From Bacteroidota bacterium (GTDB lineage: Bacteria; Bacteroidota; Bacteroidia; Chitinophagales; Chitinophagaceae), in NCBI GenBank assembly GCA_023417815.1, contig JAEZEI010000006.1, forward strand, positions 1-64,000: 64,000 nucleotides of DNA. The letters run 5' to 3'. Each line of letters begins with the position of its first letter. Within the stretch, counting starts at the first letter, position 1. Positions 51,951 through 62,100 of this stretch are shown here, piece after piece. The translations under genes were made by a program, and so were the position numbers. Below the pieces are notes generated by a model. The model was not told where the DNA came from. It made no database searches and saw only the letters and a list, made by a program, of their open reading frames with translations.

Positions 51951-54419
51951 ATGAAATCATCGGAGGGATACAGGCTCGTAAAGGAATGGCTGCAAAAGAA
52001 AGGAAAGGCACCTTTCAGATTCCAGGAGGAGACATGGAAGCAGATCGCTCTTGGTAATTCAGGGATCGTAAATGCTCCAACGGGTTATGGAAAAACATTC
52101 TCGGTCTTTCTTGGTGCATTAATCCAGTACATCGACAACAAGCCCCGGTTCAAAAAAGGATTACAACTTATCTGGATAACACCTTTAAGGGCGCTTGCTA
52201 AAGATATAGGAAGGGCAATGCAGGAAGTGCTGGCAGAACTTGAAATACCATGGAACGTAGGCATAAGAAATGGTGATACTTCATCCGCTGAACGACAAAA
52301 ACAGAAAAGATCGGTCCCTGAAATTCTGATAATCACTCCTGAAAGCCTGCATCTTCTTCTTGCACAAAGAGATTATGCAGAACTTTTCAAAAACCTTAAG
52401 ATCCTTGCTGTTGATGAATGGCATGAATTGATGGGATCAAAAAGAGGCGTGCAGGTTGAATTGGCAATCAGCAGGATCATTGGCCTGCAAAAGAATATAA
52501 CCGGGCAACATGCAAGCATCTGGGGGATCTCGGCTACCATCGGAAATCTTGAAGAGGCCAGGGATGTATTGCTTTCCACCATTGTTTCCTCATCCTCTCA
52601 TTTCCCTATCATAAAAGCTGAATTGCAACGGAAAACCGAGGTTCAATCGGTCTTTCCTGAAGAAATAGAGAAGTATCCATGGGCAGGCCACCTGGGGCTT
52701 AAGCTTGCCGATAAAGTTTTACCGGTGATCATGGACAACAGGACCACCCTCCTCTTTATAAATACAAGAGGAATGAGCGAACAATGGTACCAGCACCTGC
52801 TTGCCATCAGCCCCGACCTTGCCGGAGTAATAGCGCTGCATCATGGCAGTATAGAACAGGAATTGAGGATATGGGTTGAAGAAGCCCTGCACCAGGGAAT
52901 ATTGAAGGTAGTTGTATGCACAGCAAGCCTGGACCTCGGTGTAGACTTCCGGCCTGTTGAATCTGTGATCCAGGTAGGCTCACCGAAAGGCGTAGCAAGG
53001 TTCTTACAACGTGCGGGAAGAAGCGGTCACCAGCCTGATAAGATCAGCCGGATCTGGTTCGTACCAACCCATTCACTCGAACTTGTAGAGGCAGCAGCAC
53101 TGAAAGATGCCATCGGGATATCGTTCATTGAAAGCAGGTATCCTTTACTGTTATGTTACGATGTTTTGCTCCAGTTCATGTCTACCCTTGCAGTGTCCGA
53201 CGGCTTTGATGAAGCCTCGCTTTACCGCGAAGTGATCACTACGCATTGTTACCGTGAACTCACCCGTGATGACTGGGAACAATTACTTGTCTTCATTACC
53301 CGCGGAGGTGTGGCGCTGGCTCAATATGACGATTTTAAAAAAGTTGAACTGGTAGATGGGCTTTACAGGATCACTTCAAGAAGAATTGCCATGCGGCACA
53401 GGATGCATATCGGCACCATCGTAAGTGATTCAATGATGAAGGTAAAGTTCATAGCAGGAGGATATGTAGGTCATATCGAGGAATCTTTCATCTCGCGGCT
53501 CAACCCGGGCGATGTATTCACACTGGCAGGAAGAAACCTGGAATTCGTTCAGGCCAAGGAAATGACCGCCTATGTACGAAAATCGGATTCAAAGAAATCG
53601 ATCATACCGAGCTGGGCAGGGGGAAGAATGCCACTCAGTGCAAACCTGGGATTCATGCTGCGCAAGAAACTTGATGAGGCTGCCACCCTAAGGCCGGGCG
53701 ATGATGCCCAGGAAGAGGTCAGGATATTGCAGCCTTTATTCCAGCTCCAGAAAAAACTATCCGCGGTGCCAAGGGCCGACCAATTACTGGTTGAGCACAT
53801 TGAAACACGCGATGGATATCACCTTTTTGTATATCCATTTGAAGGAAGGCTTGTTCATGAAGCAATGGCAGCACTCCTTGCATTCAGGCTTAGTAGGATA
53901 ATACCCATTACCTTTTCGTTCGCAATGAATGATTACGGCTTCGAATTGTTAAGCGATAAACCGATCCCGCTTGATGACAGTAATGTATATGAATTGTTCT
54001 CAGAAGAAGATCTTCTGGCAGACATACAACGTAGCATGAATGCAGCAGAAATGGCGCGCAGGAAATTCAGGGATATCGCGGTAATTGGAGGTTTGATCTA
54101 CCAGGGAAAACCAGGTGAACAGGTAAAGACCCGTCATCTGCAATCCTCTGCATCCCTTATGTTCAATGTATTTTCCCAATATGAACCAGGAAATTTATTA
54201 TTAAGGCAGGCACATAACGAGGTGATGCAGCAACAGATGGATGAAGAAAGATTAAGGAATATGCTCCGGCGAATAAGTAAAAGCGAGATCATCATCACCT
54301 TTCCGAAGAAACTCACCCCGTTCTGCTTTCCTATTAAGGTAGACTCAATGAGAGAAAATCTCACATCTGAAAAATTAAGCGACAGGGTAAAACGAATGCA
54401 ACAGCAATTAGAGGGATAA
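51951..54419 (+). CDS. Ligase-associated Lhr-type DEXH helicase
   Basis: The 822-residue helicase has Walker A APTGYGKTF (Lys48), motif II DEWH (155-158), motif III SAT (194-196) and helicase C motifs VVCTASLDLGVDF and RAGRSGHQP, then a winged-helix and core C-terminal domain. Length and motifs match the Lhr-core helicases of ligase-associated DNA damage response clusters, which move 3' to 5' on single-stranded DNA. Gene order exonuclease-ligase-helicase is as known; PdeM lies further on, past an opposite-strand gene. Confidence 0.94.
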   Translation: MKSSEGYRLVKEWLQKKGKAPFRFQEETWKQIALGNSGIVNAPTGYGKTFSVFLGALIQYIDNKPRFKKGLQLIWITPLRALAKDIGRAMQEVLAELEIPWNVGIRNGDTSSAERQKQKRSVPEILIITPESLHLLLAQRDYAELFKNLKILAVDEWHELMGSKRGVQVELAISRIIGLQKNITGQHASIWGISATIGNLEEARDVLLSTIVSSSSHFPIIKAELQRKTEVQSVFPEEIEKYPWAGHLGLKLADKVLPVIMDNRTTLLFINTRGMSEQWYQHLLAISPDLAGVIALHHGSIEQELRIWVEEALHQGILKVVVCTASLDLGVDFRPVESVIQVGSPKGVARFLQRAGRSGHQPDKISRIWFVPTHSLELVEAAALKDAIGISFIESRYPLLLCYDVLLQFMSTLAVSDGFDEASLYREVITTHCYRELTRDDWEQLLVFITRGGVALAQYDDFKKVELVDGLYRITSRRIAMRHRMHIGTIVSDSMMKVKFIAGGYVGHIEESFISRLNPGDVFTLAGRNLEFVQAKEMTAYVRKSDSKKSIIPSWAGGRMPLSANLGFMLRKKLDEAATLRPGDDAQEEVRILQPLFQLQKKLSAVPRADQLLVEHIETRDGYHLFVYPFEGRLVHEAMAALLAFRLSRIIPITFSFAMNDYGFELLSDKPIPLDDSNVYELFSEEDLLADIQRSMNAAEMARRKFRDIAVIGGLIYQGKPGEQVKTRHLQSSASLMFNVFSQYEPGNLLLRQAHNEVMQQQMDEERLRNMLRRISKSEIIITFPKKLTPFCFPIKVDSMRENLTSEKLSDRVKRMQQQLEG

Positions 54420-54425
54420 AAAAAA

Positions 54426-54440
54426 GCTGCACAAGGCAGC
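54426..54440. terminator. Hairpin between helicase and the DUF membrane gene
   Basis: GCTGC-N5-GCAGC with A-rich and T-rich flanks lies between the converging helicase and membrane-protein genes; T tracts exist on both sides. Confidence 0.6.
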
Positions 54441-54462
54441 CTTTTCTTTAAAGATTATCAGG

Positions 54463-54984
54463 TCAGTACACCAGGTGCTTTCGTTGCGAGGTGTAAAGAA
54501 GGATGAACAGGATGGCAATTGCAGCAGATATGTAGAACCCTGCTCCTGAGAACGCAACTCCGCCGATGAAGAGCGCCATACTTAAGAATGGCATCAATTC
54601 TCCAATTACATAGATAAGGTAACCCTGCTTTTTAAGTTTACGCATTTGCAATGCGCCCCAAAAGCAAAGAGTGATGCTGATGACACCGATCAGCAGGATC
54701 GGGATCCTGTTCTCATAGCTTGCAGTGATAAGGGCATCAAATTGCGCAGGATCACCCATCATTTTCTTTGCAAATTCAGGCATTTCACCGGAATTCATCT
54801 GTTCAATGAGTTTGTCTTTATTACGGTATGTTTCCTCAGCGGTAATAAAAGACCAGATACTTGAAAGAAGCTGGATGGCACAGCCAATGAATGTCAGGAT
54901 GGTTAAAACATTCAGCGTGGTCGTAAGCCGTGGCCGTTCAAGATCATTCAGTTCTAATGAGTCGCGCGACATAGTTTCTGCCAT
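54463..54984 (-). CDS. Small multi-pass membrane protein inserted in the repair cluster
   Basis: The 173-residue protein has four hydrophobic segments (about 24-48, 95-113, 121-140 and 145-163) and a soluble loop of about 50 residues between the first and second (ITAEETYRNKDKLIEQMNS). No known family was recognised with confidence. It is on the opposite strand to the ligase-helicase unit and to pdeM and separates them, so it is probably not part of the repair machinery. Confidence 0.72.
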   Translation of the reverse strand: MAETMSRDSLELNDLERPRLTTTLNVLTILTFIGCAIQLLSSIWSFITAEETYRNKDKLIEQMNSGEMPEFAKKMMGDPAQFDALITASYENRIPILLIGVISITLCFWGALQMRKLKKQGYLIYVIGELMPFLSMALFIGGVAFSGAGFYISAAIAILFILLYTSQRKHLVY

Positions 54985-55051
54985 AATAGTTAAGTTTTGC
55001 CCAAAATAAGTATAACACGCTTCATATCAAAATAGGAACAACACCACATTA

Positions 55052-55059
55052 TATCTTTG
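55052..55059 (+). promoter_or_regulatory. Putative -7 element TATCTTTG ahead of pdeM
   Basis: TATCTTTG matches TAnnTTTG and ends 9 bases before the pdeM ATG, allowing a leader of only a few bases. It gives pdeM its own promoter, as needed because it is cut off from the helicase unit. Confidence 0.5.
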
Positions 55060-55068
55060 CGCGCATTA

Positions 55069-55716
55069 ATGGAATATATTGTTCATAACATTCAGGATAA
55101 TTCCTTTCTCCTGACCAACGAAAGAAGTATTTTTTGGGAGCAGGAGAAAATACTGATCGTATCCGATCTACATCTTGGGAAGAGCGGGCATTTCAGGAAA
55201 CATGGGATCGCGGTGCCACAGGCAGTTTTTATCGAAGACCTTCAGCGGCTTTTTCATCAACTGCAGTTTTTCAAACCATCCCTTCTTCTTATCGTTGGCG
55301 ACCTGTTTCATAGCAAGGCGAATAAAGAACATGATATGTTCCTCAAATGGAGGAATGATGTTACCGCTTATCGTTTCGGCCTGGTGAAAGGAAACCATGA
55401 TATCCTTGGAAACAAGTGGTATGAAGATGCAGGGATTGAAGTGTTTGAAGAATCATATACCACCGGCGGTTTCAGCTTTGTTCATGATATTGAAGATTGT
55501 AAAGTGGAAGGGTACTGCTTTTCGGGACATATTCATCCACGTATATCCCTTACTGGTAGTGGCAGGCAATCGGTACAGGTTCCCTGTTATTATTTTGGAA
55601 AAGAATATGCGGTTCTTCCGGCTTTTGGAAAATTTACCGGTACCTATCCCATAAAGCCAGTCGTGGGCGATAAAGTTTATGCGCTTGCAGATGAAATGGT
55701 GATTAGGGTTTACTGA
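55069..55716 (+). CDS. pdeM: Ligase-associated metallophosphoesterase PdeM
   Basis: The 215-residue protein shows all calcineurin-type phosphoesterase motifs: SDLHLG (Asp33, His35), VGDLFHSK, KGNHD and SGHIHP. Such proteins in the ligase-associated cluster act as Mn-dependent DNA nucleases. The ATG at 55069 is preferred; the frame extends to an upstream TTG inside the promoter motif. It converges on proline dehydrogenase with a 7-base overlap. Confidence 0.92.
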   Translation: MEYIVHNIQDNSFLLTNERSIFWEQEKILIVSDLHLGKSGHFRKHGIAVPQAVFIEDLQRLFHQLQFFKPSLLLIVGDLFHSKANKEHDMFLKWRNDVTAYRFGLVKGNHDILGNKWYEDAGIEVFEESYTTGGFSFVHDIEDCKVEGYCFSGHIHPRISLTGSGRQSVQVPCYYFGKEYAVLPAFGKFTGTYPIKPVVGDKVYALADEMVIRVY

Positions 55717-56924
55717 CCGCGTCGTTTCAATTCCCTGCTGATCAAACCAAGTTCCCGGCCGGTTTGCCCTGCCACTGAAGTATTTTCCTGTGCACGACGC
55801 ATCAGGTACGGAACCACATCTTTAATGGGTCCAAAAGGAAGATATTTACTAACGCTGCATCCATGCCTTGCCAGGTTGAATGTTATATTATCACTCATTC
55901 CATAAAGCTGTGAAAAATGAACCCTTTCATGATCAGCTTTTAATCCTGAACCCTGGAGAAGTTCTACCCCCAACAAATTACTCTTCTCATTGTGGGAAGC
56001 AATGATCACAGCGATCTTATCAAGGTGTTCAAAACAGAATTTTACTGCATCATTATAATCTCTGTCTGTGGAGGTTTTATCTGGTTGAATTGGTGATGGA
56101 TAGTTCATAGTAAGGGCACGCTCCCTTTCCTTTTCCATATAGGCTCCTCTAACCAGCTTGGCAGCAAGAATATAATTGCCTTCCTCTGCATATTCCAGGC
56201 TTTCCTTTAAAAATGCGAGCCTGTCGTGACGGTATAATTGTATGGTATTATATACGCAGCCCTTTTCACGATTGAACTGCGCCATCATATTCATTGTAAC
56301 CGCATCTACCGGTTCCTGTATCCAGCTTTCCTCGGCATCAACCATCACTCCAACATTTCCCTCAAATGCTGCCTTACAGATCTGGTACATCCTGTGCTTA
56401 GCTTTTTCCCATTCAGCTCTCTCCTGGTCGTTTAGCTTACTTTCTGCGTATTCAAGCCGTTGGCTAAGACCGGCATTATGTTCATGCATCAATTTGTCGA
56501 GCTGCTCTAATAAGCCAAAGCGAACAAGGCCTGTGAGTTTGATGCTCATGAAAGGAATATTAGGCTGGCCGGAAGCATATTGAATTACCCTGGTGAATTC
56601 AGCGCATGCCTCATCGAAAGCCCTTTCACCTGTACCTCCTTCAACACCATAATCGAGGATAACCTTAACCCCGTATTTTTCAAGCCTGTTCACCACCGGG
56701 GCAGTGTTTTCCATGGTTTCACCCCCGACAAATTGCTGAAAGATCGTGTTCCTGATGATCGAATCCGTGAAAGGTATCTTATTGCGGATCGCGAAGGGCG
56801 CCAGCTTTAGCCCCATGTTCACCAGCCATTGTTTTCCCATAAGTGAGAACAGGAACCTTGCCTGTTTTAATTCCTTATCCGATTTATAGGCAAATGCATA
56901 TTCTGTATTATCGAACGATACCAT
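55710..56924 (-). CDS. Proline dehydrogenase
   Basis: The 404-residue enzyme oxidises proline to pyrroline-5-carboxylate using FAD at the inner membrane. Motifs of the PutA-type (beta-alpha)8 barrel are seen: DYGVEGG, FMSIKLTGL, VMVDAEESW, KLVRGAYMEKERE, ASHNEKS, VHFSQLYGMSDN and the substrate-binding RRAQENTSV. There is no P5C dehydrogenase domain, so it is the monofunctional form. Its start lies in a short gap before the thioesterase. Confidence 0.93.
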   Translation of the reverse strand: MVSFDNTEYAFAYKSDKELKQARFLFSLMGKQWLVNMGLKLAPFAIRNKIPFTDSIIRNTIFQQFVGGETMENTAPVVNRLEKYGVKVILDYGVEGGTGERAFDEACAEFTRVIQYASGQPNIPFMSIKLTGLVRFGLLEQLDKLMHEHNAGLSQRLEYAESKLNDQERAEWEKAKHRMYQICKAAFEGNVGVMVDAEESWIQEPVDAVTMNMMAQFNREKGCVYNTIQLYRHDRLAFLKESLEYAEEGNYILAAKLVRGAYMEKERERALTMNYPSPIQPDKTSTDRDYNDAVKFCFEHLDKIAVIIASHNEKSNLLGVELLQGSGLKADHERVHFSQLYGMSDNITFNLARHGCSVSKYLPFGPIKDVVPYLMRRAQENTSVAGQTGRELGLISRELKRRGQ

Positions 56925-57021
56925 ATAAGATATTGAGTGGCGAAATTACAGTATTGAGTTTTATCCCGATTGTGACTGCTGTCATATTTATTGTTATGCT
57001 TTAGAAGCATTCTCACACGCT

Positions 57022-57029
57022 TATCTTTG
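57022..57029 (+). promoter_or_regulatory. Putative -7 element TATCTTTG ahead of the thioesterase
   Basis: The octamer matches TAnnTTTG and ends 12 bases before the ATG at 57042. It is identical to the one ahead of pdeM. Confidence 0.5.
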
Positions 57030-57041
57030 CAAAAAAATTAC

Positions 57042-57560
57042 ATGAGGGGCTCAAAAAAAGTAAGTGAGAGTTTTACTATAATGAATGAACTGGTTCTTCC
57101 TAACGATACCAATGTATTCGGTAACCTGATGGGCGGGAGGCTTATGTACTGGATGGATATTGCTGCCGGAATGACTGCCAGTAAACATTGCAATGCTCCA
57201 AGCATGACTGCATCAGTAGATAACCTTTCATTCAAAACACCCATAAAACTGGGTAACATCGTGCATATCCAGGCAAAAGTGAGCAGGGCTTTCAACACCA
57301 GCATGGAGATCCACTTAAAGGTTTGGGGAGAAGATACCCAGCAGCAATACCGGTATGAAAGTAATGAGGCTTATTTCACCTTCGTGGCGCTGGACCCTAA
57401 CGGCAAACCCAGGCCAGTGCCTGAACTGGTTCCGGAAACGGATGATGAAAAACTGGTATTTGCCGGAGCTTTAAGAAGAAGGCAATTAAGGCTCATCCTT
57501 GCGGGAAAAATGAAACCCGATGATGCAGAAGAGCTAAAAGCATTGTTCACTCTTCCATAA
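57042..57560 (+). CDS. Hotdog-fold acyl-CoA thioesterase
   Basis: The 172-residue protein (start MRGSKKVSESF; the frame extends 17 codons upstream through the promoter motif) has the hotdog pattern of YciA/BFIT-type thioesterases: NDTNVFGNLMGGRLMYWMD with the catalytic Asn/Asp region, ASVDNLSFKTPIKLGNIVHI and a beta-sheet ending in YFTFVALDPNGKP. It hydrolyses acyl-CoAs; chain preference is unknown. Confidence 0.88.
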   Translation: MRGSKKVSESFTIMNELVLPNDTNVFGNLMGGRLMYWMDIAAGMTASKHCNAPSMTASVDNLSFKTPIKLGNIVHIQAKVSRAFNTSMEIHLKVWGEDTQQQYRYESNEAYFTFVALDPNGKPRPVPELVPETDDEKLVFAGALRRRQLRLILAGKMKPDDAEELKALFTLP

Positions 57561-57597
57561 ATAAGGCTTGAATTTTGGAATGCTTACTAAAAAAGAC

Positions 57598-57828
57598 ATG
57601 AAAAAGATTTTTTCATTTGTAATTGTGATCTCCTTTCTTTCCTGCGGGGATACAGGGAATACAAATAACGGCAGTGCAGATTCCATTGAACTTGAAAATC
57701 CTGCAGAAATTCAGCCCCCGGCTGATGCCATTCCGGATTCGATGAGTATTATAAATGATTCGGTGATACTGCCTGATCCTTCAGGGAGGAGCACTACTAC
57801 CGAGGGCACCAGGCATGATTCCCTCTGA
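57598..57828 (+). CDS. Small lipoprotein
   Basis: The 76-residue protein (start MKKIFSFVIVISFLSC) has a lipobox with Cys at about residue 16 and a low-complexity, acidic, Pro/Ser-rich mature part with no recognisable domain. It follows the thioesterase by about 37 bases and ends directly beside the convergent acyltransferase gene. Confidence 0.6.
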   Translation: MKKIFSFVIVISFLSCGDTGNTNNGSADSIELENPAEIQPPADAIPDSMSIINDSVILPDPSGRSTTTEGTRHDSL

Positions 57829-58605
57829 TCATTTATCGAGTTTGCTGAGAAGATGATGCCTGCTTTTAAGCATGTGGGACCGGCTTTGTTCAATAGCGAC
57901 CATCACCTGTTCCAGGATCTCTTCCGTGGAACTTTCGTAATTAATTTCCAGGGGAGCTTTGAACCGAACGGAAAGCGTGACCCCTTTCTTTTTAAATACA
58001 AGTCCTTTTTTATTGAATGCCCGCCAGAAGCCATTAATTACTACCGGAACAACAACCGGCCTGTTATGCTTTATTATAAAAGCGGTTCCTTTTCTGCCTG
58101 GCGCGAATGGCTTTGTTGTGCCCTGCGGAAAGGTGATAATCCAGTTATGCTGAAGCGCATTTGTGATCTTCCGGGTGTCCCCAGGATCTAATCCCCTTCT
58201 TACTTCCGTGCCTTCCGCCCTCCAGGTACGTTTTACCGTAATTGCACCGGCCAATGCAAAAAGGCGGGATATCCACGTGCTTTTCATGGTTTCCTCTGCC
58301 GCCACATATTTTACCCGGGTAAAGGGATTCAATAAATAGAAAGGGATCCCCAGGCGATTCTTTCTTCTCCATTTATGGGCACAAAATATATGAAGGAAGG
58401 TTATTACATCAGCAAAGTAGGTCTGGTGATTGCTTACAAACAGCACATTATTGCGGGGAAGGTTTTCAAGGTGCTCCATTCCGGAGATTTTCAGGCGGTT
58501 AATGATATTCAGCCCGGGATAGGTTATTACACCGACTATTGTGTATATCACAGACTTCACAAACCGCGACTTTCCCAACTTTTTCAGCAGATTCCGCTCT
58601 TTCAT
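57829..58605 (-). CDS. Lysophospholipid acyltransferase (PlsC-like)
   Basis: The 258-residue protein has acyltransferase motifs: NHQTYFAD (about 61-68), FPQGTT (FPEGTR-like) and VPVVING near 185, with an N-terminal membrane segment. PlsC-like enzymes add acyl chains to glycerophospholipids. The catalytic pair is spaced HX5D instead of the common HX4D. The ATG at 58605 is used; the frame starts at a TTG two codons earlier. Confidence 0.88.
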   Translation of the reverse strand: MKERNLLKKLGKSRFVKSVIYTIVGVITYPGLNIINRLKISGMEHLENLPRNNVLFVSNHQTYFADVITFLHIFCAHKWRRKNRLGIPFYLLNPFTRVKYVAAEETMKSTWISRLFALAGAITVKRTWRAEGTEVRRGLDPGDTRKITNALQHNWIITFPQGTTKPFAPGRKGTAFIIKHNRPVVVPVVINGFWRAFNKKGLVFKKKGVTLSVRFKAPLEINYESSTEEILEQVMVAIEQSRSHMLKSRHHLLSKLDK

Positions 58606-58623
58606 TGCCAATATGAATACCCT

Positions 58624-58838
58624 GGAATTAAAGTCTATTAAAATTATTTAATGTCCGGGAATTCTCACTTATAAAACCTCCAAATGTATAAATTAATCGA
58701 ACGAAGTTGTTTAGATGTCATTTTTGAGATAAAAATCGCTGCTATCTCTCTGAAGTAGTTGAAATAAAAAATTTTATCTACTGTTAAATGAAAGCTATAT
58801 TTGGAAACAATTTTTGTTAATTTTTAAAATTTTAATTC
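58624..58838. other. AT-rich gene-free region with promoter motif
   Basis: About 215 bases with no gene. TATATTTG at 58796-58803 matches the -7 consensus and ends 35 bases before the small secreted protein gene at 58839. No other structure is evident. Confidence 0.45.
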
Positions 58839-59057
58839 ATGAAGAAAATCTTACTCATGCTTATGGGTGGTATTTTTTGCTCCACCCTTGCGTTAGCACA
58901 GGGTCCGACCAAAGCGTCTAAGAAGAAGGAAGTCAAGGCTACCTACACTACACAGGCGGAAGAGGTTGCGGCTAAGCAAAAATCGCGTAAAGCCAATGTT
59001 CCAAAACAGGAAGTAACATTTTCCAGGGAACCTGTTACTCCGCGGAAATCAAATTAA
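58839..59057 (+). CDS. Small secreted basic protein
   Basis: The 72-residue protein has a signal peptide (MKKILLMLMGGIFCSTLALA, cleavage after AQ) and a short, Lys- and Thr-rich mature chain (GPTKASKKKEVKATYTTQAE) ending in PRKSN. No family was recognised. It precedes the large adhesin gene by 45 bases and may share its promoter. Confidence 0.7.
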   Translation: MKKILLMLMGGIFCSTLALAQGPTKASKKKEVKATYTTQAEEVAAKQKSRKANVPKQEVTFSREPVTPRKSN

Positions 59058-59102
59058 TTAGACCTCCCCTCCCTTAGGAAGAGGTATTTAAATCAAAACA
59101 AT

Positions 59103-62100
59103 ATGCATAAAAATTTTACTTTTAAAAAAGTTACTGGTTTTGTTGCAATGCTTTTCACCATGCTTTTCCTTACAATTGGTGGAATAAATGCCCAAACCAT
59201 TTCAACTGCCGGCGGGTCAAACTACCTGGGTAATCTTTCAATTAATAACCCGAGCCCGTTAAACGTATCGTTTGTTATTCAGAATACTACAGGAGCATCT
59301 ATCGCACTTACAGATGTAAGTACGATGATGGCCCCATTCACGGGGGTATCAGTTGCGGGCGACCCTTCTGTTACAAAACTGTTTGTTAGCTCAACATCTT
59401 TATCTGGTATTTATGATTATTCAACAGCTGCGTGGACACAGATTGCCTCAGGCAATGCTACTGTTCCTGCAACCCTTTCTGTTGTTCCTGTAATTACCGG
59501 TATAAATTATATTATACCTGCAGGCGCACAATTGAGATTTGTACTTGAATTATCTAAAGGTCTGAGGATTTCTTCAAACCTGATCGGAGATCCTATGCCA
59601 ACGCCAAACGTTTTCTCAGACGGTGGTGTTAACCTTCAGCTGGGAAATTTCCAGATAGCCGGACAGAATGTAGGATATGGTGGAGTTGCTCCAACCGCAC
59701 CAGCTGCTAACACTCCTATCTTCTTTGGTGGTTCAATCACATTTGCAAATACAACTGCATGTACAGGTACTCCAAACCCTGGAAACACTGTTTCATCTTC
59801 TGCAAGCGTTTGCCCTAATACTCCGTTTACACTATCTCCGCAAAATCCAACTTCAGGATCGGGTGTAACATATCAGTGGCAGTCTTCATCAACAGGTGCT
59901 GCTGGTTCTTTCACCAACATTGCAGGTGCTACAGGTAGTTCACTAACAGTTCCAAACCTTACAACTGCTACCTGGTACCAGGTTATAGTTACGTGTGGAG
60001 GCAACAGTGATACATCTAACCCTGTTCAGGTAAATGCTACTCCGTCTTCAGGATGCTACTGTCTTCCACCGGCATCTGATTGTACCGATGGTGATGTTAT
60101 CACTAATGTTACTTTTGGAACTCTTAATAACAACTCCGCTTGCGGAACTAATGGTTATACAAACTACACTATCGATCCTACTGTAACTGTACCAAACGTA
60201 ATCACCGGCGCTACCAACCCGATCTCTATTACTGCGGGTACAGGTTTGTACACTGAAAGCGTTGGTGTTTGGATCGATTACAATAAGAATGGTACATTCG
60301 AAGCATCAGAATTTACACTGATCGGCACACAGGCTAATCCAACTGTCAGGACAGGTAACATCGTTGTTCCTGCTTCTGCCCAACTTGGTCAAACCCGTAT
60401 GAGGGTTAGAGTACAATTCTCTTCTGCTATTACTGGAACTGGTGCTTGTACGGCTTCTTATATTGGCTTCGGAGAAACTGAAGACTATACAGTTAACCTG
60501 GTTCCTTGCGTGCAGGGAGTTATCAATACTCAGCCGGCTAACGCTTCTGTTGCCTGCGGTGGAACTGCAACGTTCACTGTAGCTGCTACCGGTTCAATCC
60601 TTAACTACCAGTGGGAATACCGTACCAGCGCAACTGCACCATGGCAGCTTGTAACAAATGGCGGAGCATACACCGGTGCTACTACAAACTCACTGACTGT
60701 TAATCCAACAGCAGATATGACCGGCTACCAATACAGGGTAATTATAGCAGGTGCTTGTACAGCTCCTGATTTTAGCAATGCAGCTACTCTTACTGTTACT
60801 CCGTACATCGCTAACGTAAACCCCACTTCAGCTACTGTTTGTCTTGGTGATGTTCAACAATTAAGCATAACCAATACACTTGGTAACGTAATTACTCTTT
60901 CTGAAGGTTTCGATGTGGTGTCTCCACTGCCTACAGGATGGTTTACCAGGAATAATAGTGAGCCTCTGGGCCCGACAGGCTGGTTCCAGGGAGATCCTGC
61001 TACTTTCCCTGCATTCTCAGGTGCACCAAACTCTTATATAGGAGCAAACTATGAGAATACGGATCCAGTAGGTGTTGGTACTATCAGCAACTGGTTACTG
61101 ACACCTGTTCAGAATCTGAAGAACGGTGACCTGGTTACTTTCTACTCAAGGATCCCTCCGGGAACAGAGTGGGCAGACAGGCTGGAGGTAAGGCTGAGCA
61201 CTGCAGGTGCAAGCACCAACGTTGGTACAACTTCGACTTCCGTTGGAGACTTTACCACAGTACTTCTTTCAATTAACCCTACTCTAACCCTGAACGTTTA
61301 TCCTAAAGTATGGACGCAGTTCACTGCTACCATTTCAGGACTGGCTGCACCCACAACCGGTAGGATCGGCTTCAGGTATTTTGTTACAGATGCGGGCGGT
61401 AACGCTACCAACTCTAACTTTATCGGTATCGATGATGTGAAATACATTTCTACGGGCGCGTTAGCTAGCGGTGTGTGGAATGGCCCTGCAGGAACCATCT
61501 TTACAGATGCAACTGCAACCACTGCTTATACTGCTGGTACTCCTGCTAATACCGTTTATGTACAGCCGACAGCAGCTGGTCTTAATAACTATACCGTTGT
61601 GGTAACAACTGCAACTTGTACATCAAGTACCACTACTGTTCCTGTTACAGCAAATACTTCAGTAACAAACCTTGCTGACCCTGTTGTTACAGCAACCTGT
61701 GTAGGCGGTAACGTTCAGTTCACCACAACTGCAGATGGAACTGGCATTACGTACCAATGGCAGGTAAGTGAAGATGCAGGTGCTACGTGGACCAACATTG
61801 TAAACAGCGATGTTTATGAGGGTGCGACTACTAATACACTTGACATCATCGAAGCTGGTTCTGACCTGAATGGTAACCTTTACCGTGTAGTGGCTTCAGT
61901 TGCTGCGTGCAGCTCTACTGCTACTTCAAATGGTGTTGCTCTTACAGTTAATCCTAACCCGGTTATCGTTCTTAGCTCAAATCCATTCTCGCAACTTACT
62001 CCAGGCATGACCACTGTTATCAGCGCTGCGGTTTCTCCTAACGCTGGCGACATCTACACCTGGACCCTGAACGGTCTTCCTATCGTTGGTGCAACCGGAA

